Positions 25,152 to 33,450 of a stretch of 64,000 nucleotides of DNA are shown here, piece by piece. Location of the stretch: contig JAAWDS010000053.1 in the NCBI GenBank assembly GCA_022793895.1, forward strand, positions 62,001 to 126,000, given 5' to 3'. Below the pieces are notes generated by a model that searched no databases, was not told the origin of the DNA, and worked only from the letters and a program-made list of their open reading frames with translations. The translations under genes were made by a program, and so were the position numbers. The first letter of the stretch is position 1, and each line of letters starts with the position of its first letter. Source of the stretch: Provencibacterium sp. (lineage in GTDB: Bacteria > Bacillota > Clostridia > Oscillospirales > Ruminococcaceae).

Positions 25152-25190
25152 AGGGCGGGAACGCCGGTTTTTCCCGCCGCCGGAAAAGTC

Positions 25191-25230
25191 AAAAAGAGAA
25201 CGGCCTGCATTTGCAAGCCGTTCTCTTTTT
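25191..25230. terminator. Bidirectional intrinsic terminator
   Basis: Arms AAAAAGAGAACGGC (25191-25204) and GCCGTTCTCTTTTT (25217-25230). T-runs exist on both strands, so it can end the SDR transcript (+) and the tRNA transcript (-). Confidence 0.9.
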
Positions 25231-25234
25231 CATG

Positions 25235-25312
25235 TGGGGTGGATAGTCGGATTCGAACCGACGGCCTCCAGGGCCACAACCTGGCGCGCTAACCAACTGC
25301 GCCATACCCACC
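25235..25312 (-). tRNA. tRNA-His (GTG)
   Basis: Full cloverleaf on the minus strand: anticodon GTG in loop TTGTGGC on stem CCAGG/CCTGG, T-loop GTTCGAATC. The acceptor stem carries the extra G at -1 pairing C73, the identity element of tRNA-His, and the CCA end is encoded. Last of three tRNAs. Confidence 0.96.
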
Positions 25313-25331
25313 ATATGTGATTTTTTATAAG

Positions 25332-25408
25332 TGGCGCGCCAAGAGGGACTCGAACCCCCGGCCTACTGCTTAGAAGGCAGTTGCTCTATCCGGCTGAGCT
25401 ATTGGCGC
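25332..25408 (-). tRNA. tRNA-Arg (TCT)
   Basis: Cloverleaf on the minus strand with acceptor GCGCCAA/TTGGCGC, anticodon TCT in loop CTTCTAA, T-loop GTTCGAGTC and encoded CCA. Reads AGA codons. Middle gene of the tRNA unit. Confidence 0.96.
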
Positions 25409-25458
25409 AGGCAGAGCGCTGTTCCTATAAAAAGCCTGTCCGCCTTATAGGAAAAAAC

Positions 25459-25532
25459 TGGAGCGGGTGATGGGAATCGAACCCACGCTACCAGCTTGGA
25501 AGGCTGGAGTTCTACCATTGAACTACACCCGC
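25459..25532 (-). tRNA. tRNA-Gly (TCC)
   Basis: Cloverleaf on the minus strand with acceptor GCGGGTG/CACCCGC, anticodon TCC on stem CCAGC/GCTGG, T-loop GTTCGATTC and encoded CCA. First gene of the tRNA unit. Confidence 0.96.
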
Positions 25533-25554
25533 ATCATTTTGTGAAGCGAGTTAT

Positions 25555-25583
25555 ATTTTAGCAAATATTACACACAATGTCAA
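25555..25583 (-). promoter_or_regulatory. Promoter of the Gly-Arg-His tRNA unit
   Basis: Minus-strand perfect TTGACA (25583-25578), 17-base spacer, TAAAAT (25560-25555), 23 bases before the tRNA-Gly 5' end. Confidence 0.85.
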
Positions 25584-25658
25584 TAGAAAAATCTCAAACC
25601 TTAAAAATATCTTTTTGATTCCTCTGCGGCCTGGAAAACGGAGATCTCTGGGCGGTAC

Positions 25659-25687
25659 TGTACAAATCCGGGCGTTGGTGATAAAAT
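25659..25687 (+). promoter_or_regulatory. Possible promoter of pncB
   Basis: TGTACA (25659-25664), 17-base spacer, TAAAAT (25682-25687), 55 bases upstream of the pncB start. The -35 is weak. Confidence 0.45.
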
Positions 25688-25741
25688 AGAGCTTGTGTGA
25701 GCGCTGGAAAAGGCTACCGATAAAAGAGGAGTGGAACAACC

Positions 25742-27208
25742 ATGGAATTTGACTTTAAGCTGGGCCGGAATCTGACTATGCTTACCGATTTTTACGAGCT
25801 TACCATGTCGAACGGATATCTGGAGAACGGAATGCAGGACACCCTTGCCGTTTTCGACATGTTTTTCCGGAAAATCCCCGATGACGGGGGCTTTGCCATT
25901 TTTGCGGGCCTGAGTCAGCTCATCGAATACCTTTCTAACCTCTCCTTCACCGAAGAGGATATTGCGTTTCTGCGCGAGAAGGGCTGCTTCTCGGAAAAAT
26001 TTCTCCAGTACCTGCGGGACTTCCGCTTTAGCTGCGACATTTGGGCGATGAAGGAGGGAACCCCCATCTTCCCCGGAGAGCCGGTGGTGGTGGTGCGCGG
26101 CCCGGTGATGCAGGCGCAGCTCATTGAAACGATGGTGCTCTTGACCATCAACTTCCAGTCGCTGGTGGCCACCAAGGCCAACCGCGTCTGCCGAGCCACG
26201 GGCGGGCGCGCCGTTTCAGAGTTTGGTTCCCGTCGCGCTCAGAGCTATGATGCCGCGGTTCTTGGCGCGCGCGCCGCCTATATCGGCGGCTGCACCTCGA
26301 CCGCCTGCACCATTGCCGACCGCGATTACCAGATCCCAGCCACCGGAACGATGGCGCATAGTTGGGTGCAGATGTTCGATAGCGAATATGAAGCGTTTGA
26401 GCGCTACGCGACTCTCTATCCCAACGATTGCACGCTGTTGGTGGATACCTACAACGTTCTGCATTCGGGGGTTCCGAATGCGATCAAATGCTTCGATACG
26501 GTTTTGAAGCCCCGCGGCAGCCGGCCGAAGGGCGTCCGGATCGACAGCGGCGATATCGCTTACCTTTCCAAGCGCATCCGCCGCATGCTGGATGAGGCGG
26601 GCTATCCCGACTGCAAGATCATTGCCTCCAACTCGCTGGATGAATACATCATCCGCGATCTCTTCGTACAGGGCGCGAAGATCGACGCCTTCGGCGTAGG
26701 CGAAAACCTGATTACCAGCAAATCCGACCCGGTGTTCGGCGGGGTGTATAAGCTGGCCGCCGTGGTCAAGGATGGGGAGTACATCCCGAAGATTAAGATC
26801 AGCGAAACCATCGAGAAGATTACCACGCCGCATTTTAAGTCGGTCTACCGCTTTTTCAACCGGGAGACCGGCCTGGCGGTCGCCGATCTGGTGACGCTGC
26901 ATGAGGAAACGGTGGATGTTTCGCGGCCGGTGACGATCTTCGATCCTATCGCCACCTGGAAGAAAAAGACGTTGCAGAATGTGGACTGCGTCCCGCTGCT
27001 CGTGCCGGTCTTTGAGAAAGGGAAATGCGTCTATACCTCCCCGGCGCTCCAGGAGATCCGTACCTACTGCCTGAACCAGATTGACCATCTCTGGGATGAG
27101 GTGAAGCGTTTCGAGCATCCACACCGGTATTATGTGGATCTTTCCTACAAGCTGTGGCAGGTCAAAAACGATCTGCTGGAAAAGATGTCCAACGTAGACG
27201 AAAAATAG
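25742..27208 (+). CDS. pncB: Nicotinate phosphoribosyltransferase
   Basis: 488 residues. It joins nicotinate to PRPP, making nicotinate mononucleotide in NAD salvage, in the cytosol. Recognisable features: start LTMLTDFYELTMSNGY, GSRRAQSYDAAVLGARAAYIG (quoted in part: GSRRAQSYDAAV), the GTMAHSWVQMF motif with the His that becomes phosphorylated in this family, VRIDSGDIAYLS, and FGVGENLITS. Length is normal for the Firmicute type. It has a GAGGAG ribosome site and probably starts a unit with obgE, mrnC and yitT (30-base gap to obgE). Confidence 0.95.
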   Translation: MEFDFKLGRNLTMLTDFYELTMSNGYLENGMQDTLAVFDMFFRKIPDDGGFAIFAGLSQLIEYLSNLSFTEEDIAFLREKGCFSEKFLQYLRDFRFSCDIWAMKEGTPIFPGEPVVVVRGPVMQAQLIETMVLLTINFQSLVATKANRVCRATGGRAVSEFGSRRAQSYDAAVLGARAAYIGGCTSTACTIADRDYQIPATGTMAHSWVQMFDSEYEAFERYATLYPNDCTLLVDTYNVLHSGVPNAIKCFDTVLKPRGSRPKGVRIDSGDIAYLSKRIRRMLDEAGYPDCKIIASNSLDEYIIRDLFVQGAKIDAFGVGENLITSKSDPVFGGVYKLAAVVKDGEYIPKIKISETIEKITTPHFKSVYRFFNRETGLAVADLVTLHEETVDVSRPVTIFDPIATWKKKTLQNVDCVPLLVPVFEKGKCVYTSPALQEIRTYCLNQIDHLWDEVKRFEHPHRYYVDLSYKLWQVKNDLLEKMSNVDEK

Positions 27209-28504
<1,296 letters not shown>

Positions 28505-28520
28505 AAAGGAGGGATGGTTT

Positions 28521-28967
28521 ATTCGGTATGCACAGGCGGAGGGCCGGGAAAACCCGAAGCTCTTGAATCCGCTCAACCTGGCGTTTGTGGGCGATGCGGT
28601 CTATGAGCTGATGGTGCGGGAGCGCCTTCTCAGAAACGGCGGATTGCCGATGCAGGAGCTGCACGGGCGCGCGGTGCGCTATGTCTGCGCGCAGGCGCAG
28701 TCCGCCGCCTATGACATCCTTTGCGGCGAGCTGACCGAGGAGGAGGCGCAGGTGCTGCGCCGCGGCCGCAATTCGAGCGCTATCCGCGCGCCGAAAAGCA
28801 GCAGTATGATGGAATACCGCCGTTCGACCGGCGTGGAGGCGCTTTTGGGCTACCTTTACCTGAAGGGGGAGGACGCGCGATTGGAGGAGCTGGCGGAAAT
28901 AATCTTTGAAGTGATTGAGCGCGGAACGCAAGAAGAACCGGCTCCGGAGGAGGCATATACGTTGTGA
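28521..28967 (+). CDS. mrnC: Mini-ribonuclease III, probably starting at ATT
   Basis: Mini-III trims 23S rRNA ends in Firmicutes. The RNase III-type motif NLAFVGDAVYELMVRERLL with the catalytic Asp and the later EALLGYLYLKGED are clear; there is no dsRNA-binding domain, as expected. The frame is open from 28500. Family members begin ~12-14 residues before LNPLNLA, and a strong AAGGAGGG (28506-28513) sits 7 bases before an ATT at 28521, whereas the TTG at 28563 lacks a good site and would cut off that segment. The start is therefore placed at ATT, a rare codon; TTG 28563 is the conservative alternative. The stop overlaps yitT's GTG. Confidence 0.8.
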   Translation: MRYAQAEGRENPKLLNPLNLAFVGDAVYELMVRERLLRNGGLPMQELHGRAVRYVCAQAQSAAYDILCGELTEEEAQVLRRGRNSSAIRAPKSSSMMEYRRSTGVEALLGYLYLKGEDARLEELAEIIFEVIERGTQEEPAPEEAYTL

Positions 28968-29863
28968 AAAAAGAAGGGAACGCCGCGCGCACGCTGTTTC
29001 TCGATTTTATCTATGACTTCGGCGGATCGCTGCTGTATGCAGCGGGGACTCTTCTTTTTGTTGCGCCCAGCAATATTGCGCCGGGAGGCGCATCGGGCGT
29101 CGCCATCATGTTGGGCTATCTGTTTGGACTGCCGATTGGTACGACCGCGTTTGTGATCAACATTCCGCTGCTGTTTCTGGCGCTGCGCTTCCTGGGGCGG
29201 GCTTTCACCCTAAAAACGCTGCGGACCTTAGCGATTAACACGGTGGTGATGGATGTGTTGATAGCCCCGGTGGTTGCGCGGTACTACGATGCCGCGACGC
29301 TTCTGGGGGCGGACGGGCAGCTGTTGGGTTCGCTATTTGGCGGCGTTTTAGTCGGGGCGGGCCTGGGCACTATTTTCCTGCGGGATTCTACGACGGGCGG
29401 AACCGACATTGTAGGGAGGCTGCTTCAGCTCAAATTTCCCTATTTGCCGATCGGCCGGGCGATGATGGTGGTAGATGCCTGCGTGCTGTTGAGCTCCATC
29501 GTCGTGTTTCGTTCGCTGCGCTCCGGCTTATATGGAATGATCACCATTTTTGTCACCTCGAAGGTGATTGACGGCATCGTTTATGGTGCGGATAAGGGGA
29601 CGATGGCGCTCATTGTTACCACCGAAGGTCGCGCTATTGCGGACGGCATCCTCTCCAGTCTGGACAGAGGGGCGACGCTGCTCAAGGGGACGGGCGCTTA
29701 TTCCAAAGCGCAGAAGGATGTGATTGTCTGCGCGGTCCGTACCGCACAGTTTCACCGGATGAAAACGATCGTTTATCGCTGCGATCCGGGCGCGTTCATC
29801 ATCGTCACCGAGGCGGGGGAGGTCTATGGGGAAGGCTTCAAGGAGATGGAGCGGAAGAGATAG
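28964..29863 (+). CDS. YitT family membrane protein
   Basis: 299 residues from GTG 28964 overlapping the mrnC stop (GTGA). Five to six hydrophobic helices (GGSLLYAAGTLLFVAPSNIA; GGASGVAIMLGYLFGLPIG) followed by a soluble C-terminal DUF2179 domain ending at VYGEGFKEMERKR. The glycine-rich pattern and length are those of YitT-family proteins, widespread in Firmicutes and of uncertain transport or signalling function. Confidence 0.9.
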   Translation: MKKEGNAARTLFLDFIYDFGGSLLYAAGTLLFVAPSNIAPGGASGVAIMLGYLFGLPIGTTAFVINIPLLFLALRFLGRAFTLKTLRTLAINTVVMDVLIAPVVARYYDAATLLGADGQLLGSLFGGVLVGAGLGTIFLRDSTTGGTDIVGRLLQLKFPYLPIGRAMMVVDACVLLSSIVVFRSLRSGLYGMITIFVTSKVIDGIVYGADKGTMALIVTTEGRAIADGILSSLDRGATLLKGTGAYSKAQKDVIVCAVRTAQFHRMKTIVYRCDPGAFIIVTEAGEVYGEGFKEMERKR

Positions 29864-30001
29864 GTCCCCTTTCCGCCGGTTTCCGGCAGAGATATAAAAA
29901 TATAGGCGATGGAGGCGGACGCTTTTTTCGGCAATCCGCCTTGGATGCCGCATAAGCGGCGAAAGGCAGGGCACGCGCGTATTTTTTATAGCGCCGGCTA
30001 T

Positions 30002-30041
30002 AAAAGGGGCTGCCGCAATTCCTTTTGCGGCAGCCCCTTTT
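30002..30041. terminator. Strong bidirectional terminator
   Basis: 17-bp perfect stem, arms AAAAGGGGCTGCCGCAA (30002-30018) and TTGCGGCAGCCCCTTTT (30025-30041), 6-base loop. It lies between yitT and the convergent small gene. An overlapping 9-bp dyad (29984-29992/29997-30005) precedes it. No gene was found in 29864-30144. Confidence 0.9.
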
Positions 30042-30144
30042 AAAAAACGTTGGAGCCCCGTTTCCCTTTGTTCCTTCCCAGCGGTGACAAGCCGGGAAAG
30101 GGACTCCGTTTTTCTCATTTAGCGGTGCGGTTGTTCAGATGGCG

Positions 30145-30303
30145 TTAGCCTCTGCTTTGATTACGGCCGTTGCCGTCGTTAAAGCTGTTCTGCTGTTTGT
30201 TGTTCTGGAAGTTATTCTGAGAGTTGTTCTGCGCGTTGTTCTGGGACTTGTTCTGCGCCTCGGAACGCGATTTGTTGGAAGCCTTTTCGTTGTTTTTTGC
30301 CAT
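30145..30303 (-). CDS. Small Asn/Gln-rich protein (52 aa)
   Basis: A 52-residue gene starting MAKNNEKASNKSRSEAQNKS and continuing as QNN-type repeats (SQNNAQNNSQNNFQNN) before ending NGRNQSRG. About half the residues are Asn or Gln; no membrane segment or cysteine. GAGGTG lies 8 bases before the ATG, and a terminator follows, so it looks like a real translated gene rather than chance. Similar short, highly hydrophilic, N/Q-rich proteins in Clostridia are sometimes linked to spores, but I cannot confirm a family. The codons vary (AAC/AAT, CAG/CAA), which argues against simple DNA slippage. Confidence 0.65.
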   Translation of the reverse strand: MAKNNEKASNKSRSEAQNKSQNNAQNNSQNNFQNNKQQNSFNDGNGRNQSRG

Positions 30304-30476
30304 TTCATTTTCACCTCGCTTTTGTTCCTAGTATCTCCCGGATGCGGGCCTTTATACGGGATTTAAAAGAAGAAGCCTGTAAAATGCAGAGCCTTTTGCG
30401 GGCGGTCCCCTTTTCTGCAAGCCGGATGCGGGTTTTGCAGCGCCCTCTTTTCCTTCGTTCCGTTTCGGACGGCGCG

Positions 30477-30505
30477 TTGCATAACGGCGGCGGCTATGCT
30501 ACAAT
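30477..30505 (+). promoter_or_regulatory. Promoter placed for a leaderless transcript
   Basis: TTGCAT (30477-30482), 17-base spacer, TACAAT (30500-30505). The predicted start (~30512) is only about three bases before the ATG at 30515. 30304-30476 contains a fragment resembling the tail of dispersed repeat B (TTCTGCAAGCCGGA, GTTTTGCAGCGCCC) but no gene. Confidence 0.65.
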
Positions 30506-30514
30506 AATAACATT

Positions 30515-32101
30515 ATGACAATCAAAAGGTTGTTCCGGCCATTTTTGGCCTTGCTATCGATATGTCTGCTTCTGCCTCTATCCGGCTGCAACGACGGGGT
30601 AGGGGCTGCGTTGCGTTACGATATTTCTACCGCTGTCTCCAGCTTAGATCCGCAATATGCGGCGGGGGAGGATGCCCAATTGATCCTCCGCCAGCTCTTT
30701 GAGGGACTGTTTTCGCTGGATGCAGAGGAGGGGGCGAAGCCTGCGGCAGTGGAGCGCTATGCCGTGAGTGAGGATGGACTAATCTGGACCTTCACGCTGC
30801 GGGAAGGGCTGGTCTGGTCGGACGGCGAGGCGCTGACCGCCGCGGACTATGCGTTTGCGCTCCGGCGGCTTTTTAACCCGGATTATCCCAGCCCGTTTGC
30901 CGTGGATTTTAGCTGTATCCGGGGGGCGGAACAGGTGTTGACGGGCCAGCTTCCCGTTTCAGCTCTGGGGATCCGAGCGCCGGATGCGCGCACATTGGAG
31001 CTTACCCTTGCCTACCCTGTGGAGGAGCTGCCGCTGCTGCTGTGTTCGACGGCGGCCATGCCCTGCCGGCAGGCGTTTTTTGAGGAAACGCGCGGGCGGT
31101 ATGGATTGGAGGAGGATATGCTGCTATACAACGGGCCGTTTTACCTGCGCTATTGGGAACCGGGGGAATATGTCCAGGTGCGCTGGAATGAATCCTACCG
31201 GGCGGCGGATACGGTGAATCCGAACCGGATCACATTTTCGATACAGCCGCCTTCCGAGCACTTTTCTCGGTTTTGGTCGGGGAAAACGGATGCCGCCATG
31301 GTTTCCTATGAGGAATGGCGGCGGCTGCGTTCCGATCGGTATACCGTGACCACCTTTGAGGATACGGTGTGGGTGCTTCTTTTCAACCAGGAGGACGCAT
31401 TTTTTTCAGAATCTCTTGCGCGGCGCGCCTTTACCCAGGCCATTGACCGGCGGGCGTATGCTTCGGGCCTCGGTAACGATCGGATGGACACCACCGTTTT
31501 CCTTCCGCCCACCCTGCTGCTGGGTGAAAGCAGCTACCGCGCCCTGGCGGGGTTCGACGGCCCCGGCGGCGATGCCGGTCAGGCGGCCGAAGCGTTTTCC
31601 CAATTGACGGGGCAGGGGAAAGAGGTCCCTTCGTTAACGCTGCTGTGCGCCGATGAGGATAGCTGCGCGATGGTGGCCGGGGTATTGCAAAGGAGCTGGA
31701 GGGACGCTTTGGCTCTGACGGTCAGCGTCCAGCGGACGCCGGTGGAATCGCTGCAAGCCCAGGTAGAGAAGGGAGCCTATCAGATGGCGATTCTCCCGCT
31801 GCGGCCGGATTCCGCTAAACCGGAGGGAATGCTGAGGCGGTTTTCGAGCTCCTCCTCGCGCAACCTCGCTCGCTACCGGTCGGAGGAATATGATCTTCTC
31901 CTGGGGGCGGCGGAGCGCGCTGTAGGGGAGGGCGCGCGTCTGAACGCATTAAAGGCTGCCGAAGAACAGCTTTACGAGGATGCGGTGCTGGCCCCGCTCT
32001 ATTTTCAAACGCACTACTATGTGAGCGGGAGAGACACCGGCGGAATCGTGTTTTCCCCCTTTGCCGGAGGGATTGATTTTCGGGCGGCGCTCAAGTTTTG
32101 A
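30515..32101 (+). CDS. Oligopeptide-binding lipoprotein (OppA family)
   Basis: 528 residues with a lipoprotein signal ending LLPLSGC (Cys ~26). The body matches SBP family 5: start RYDISTAVSSLDPQYAAG, EGLFSLD, WTFTLREGLVWSDGEALTAA (the typical 'F.LR.gv.wsDG' motif), AFTQAIDRR, and a C-terminal PLYFQTHYYVSG. It would bind peptides or nickel/sugar-type ligands for a transporter, but no Opp permease is nearby, so it is an orphan binding protein or a peptide sensor. No ribosome site precedes the ATG, which sits right at the predicted transcription start. The gene overlaps nothing convincing downstream. Confidence 0.9.
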   Translation: MTIKRLFRPFLALLSICLLLPLSGCNDGVGAALRYDISTAVSSLDPQYAAGEDAQLILRQLFEGLFSLDAEEGAKPAAVERYAVSEDGLIWTFTLREGLVWSDGEALTAADYAFALRRLFNPDYPSPFAVDFSCIRGAEQVLTGQLPVSALGIRAPDARTLELTLAYPVEELPLLLCSTAAMPCRQAFFEETRGRYGLEEDMLLYNGPFYLRYWEPGEYVQVRWNESYRAADTVNPNRITFSIQPPSEHFSRFWSGKTDAAMVSYEEWRRLRSDRYTVTTFEDTVWVLLFNQEDAFFSESLARRAFTQAIDRRAYASGLGNDRMDTTVFLPPTLLLGESSYRALAGFDGPGGDAGQAAEAFSQLTGQGKEVPSLTLLCADEDSCAMVAGVLQRSWRDALALTVSVQRTPVESLQAQVEKGAYQMAILPLRPDSAKPEGMLRRFSSSSSRNLARYRSEEYDLLLGAAERAVGEGARLNALKAAEEQLYEDAVLAPLYFQTHYYVSGRDTGGIVFSPFAGGIDFRAALKF

Positions 32102-32700
32102 AGGCGGGAGTTTTCGGGAAACGCGGAATAATGGGAGAGCGGAGGATGGGTAGATTAGATCGGCTGCTAGAAGAGCTTTGCCCGGAAGGGGTGGAGTATC
32201 GAAAATTGGGGGATGTCGCTCAATATGCCAAAAAGAGAACAGAAGCGGCACAAGTAAATGAAAGCACCTACGTTGGCGTAGAAAACCTTTTGCCCAATAA
32301 GCAGGGGAAAATCAAATCCTCCTATGTTCCCCAAACAGGCGTTGTCATTGTCTTTGAAAAGGGAGATATATTGATAGGGAATATCCGGCCGTATCTCCGC
32401 AAAATATGGTTGGCAGACTGTGAGGGCGGTACCAACGGCGACGTTTTGGCCATTCAAATTAATCGTAAAGAGAAAATAACGCCGGGATTTCTTTATTATG
32501 TGCTTTCCTCTGAGCGGTTTTTCCTTTATGACATTGAAAATTCAAAAGGGGCAAAAATGCCGCGAGGGGATAAAAAAGCGGTTTTGGAATATCGCGTTCC
32601 CACTCCTCCTCTCCCTATACAGACGGAAATTGTCCGTATACTGGACAATTTTTCGGAGCTTTCTGAAAAACTTGCCACAGAGCTTGCCATGAGAAGGAAA

Positions 32701-32727
32701 CAATATGAATATTACCGGGATAAGCTG
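32701..32727 (+). repeat. 27-bp direct repeat in hsdS, copy 1
   Basis: Encodes QYEYYRDKL at the end of the first half; identical in all 27 bases to 33237-33263. Such repeats flank the recognition domains of HsdS proteins and permit recombination between specificity genes. Confidence 0.9.
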
Positions 32728-33236
32728 TTGACTCCAGATTGTGGGACGCGCTGGTTTACTATAGGCGAGGTCTGTGACCTATCTGCTGGAGGCGATATTC
32801 CCAAGGGGCACTATTCAAAAGAAAGAAATAATAAGTATAGGATTCCAATCTATAGTAATGGCGTGGGTAAAAATGCTTTATATGGTTTTACAGACCAGGC
32901 GAAGATAGAAAACGTATGCGTTACGATATCGGCAAGAGGAACATTGGATATTGTACGTTACAAAAAGAGCCTTTTTATCCGGTTGTCAGATTGATCTGCG
33001 CTATCCCGCATGATAATTTGTTAGCTTCTTATTTACGATATGTAATAGAGACGATCACATTTAAAGTTCCGGCTGCGGGAATACCGCAACTAACTGTGCC
33101 TATGCTTGAAAAAATAAAGATTCCGGTTCCTTCTTTGGAAGAACAAACCCGCATCGTCTCGATTCTCGACCGTTTCGACGCTCTTTGCAATGATCTGACA
33201 AGCGGCCTGCCCGCCGAGATTGAAGCGCGGAGCAAG

Positions 33237-33263
33237 CAATATGAATATTACCGGGATAAGCTG
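33237..33263 (+). repeat. 27-bp direct repeat in hsdS, copy 2
   Basis: Second exact copy, encoding QYEYYRDKL at the C-terminus, 536 bases after the first, thus bounding the second recognition domain. Confidence 0.9.
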
Positions 33264-33334
33264 CTGAGCTTTAAAGAAATTCGGAATGCGTAATTCGGAA
33301 TGATGATCACAGCTACAAAACAGCTTTTTATTAG

Positions 33335-33377
33335 AGGAGGCAGCCGCAGGATGCAAAGCGTCTTGCGGCTGCCTCCT
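33335..33377 (+). terminator. Terminator after hsdS
   Basis: 14-bp perfect stem, arms AGGAGGCAGCCGCA (33335-33348) and TGCGGCTGCCTCCT (33364-33377), 15-base loop, followed by TTTCG. Confidence 0.75.
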
Positions 33378-33450
33378 TTTCGCTCGGGTGAATGATTCCC
33401 TCCCTACCGGACCAGAATAAGCTCAGAATCCAGAAAAAACGCGTTCCGGC

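Larger units (their letters stand above)
32146..33293 (+). pseudogene. hsdS: Orphan type I restriction specificity subunit (HsdS), frameshifted
   Basis: Starts GRLDRLLEELCPEGVEYRKL as HsdS proteins do (ATG 32146; ATG 32131 and TTG 32098 are alternatives). Two target-recognition domains are each followed by the conserved KQYEYYRDKLL helix start. At the A-run 32962-32966 (in TACAAAAAGAGCC) the frame breaks: frame 1 reads VRYKK then nonsense to a stop at 32994, while the next frame continues EPFYPVVRLICAIPHDN to 33293. One extra A restores a full-length ~382-residue protein. No hsdM or hsdR is in the window. The gene is clearly more AT-rich than its neighbours, suggesting transfer. A natural mutation, phase-variable tract or sequencing error are all possible. 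Confidence 0.85.

Noticed and set aside
28514-28606. ATG at 28514 as the mrnC start
   Set aside because: Wrong frame; it gives a 30-residue peptide ending in a stop within mrnC.
32098-32145. TTG start of hsdS overlapping the peptide-binding gene
   Set aside because: HsdS family proteins begin at the GRLDRLLEELCP region; the upstream segment has no resemblance.
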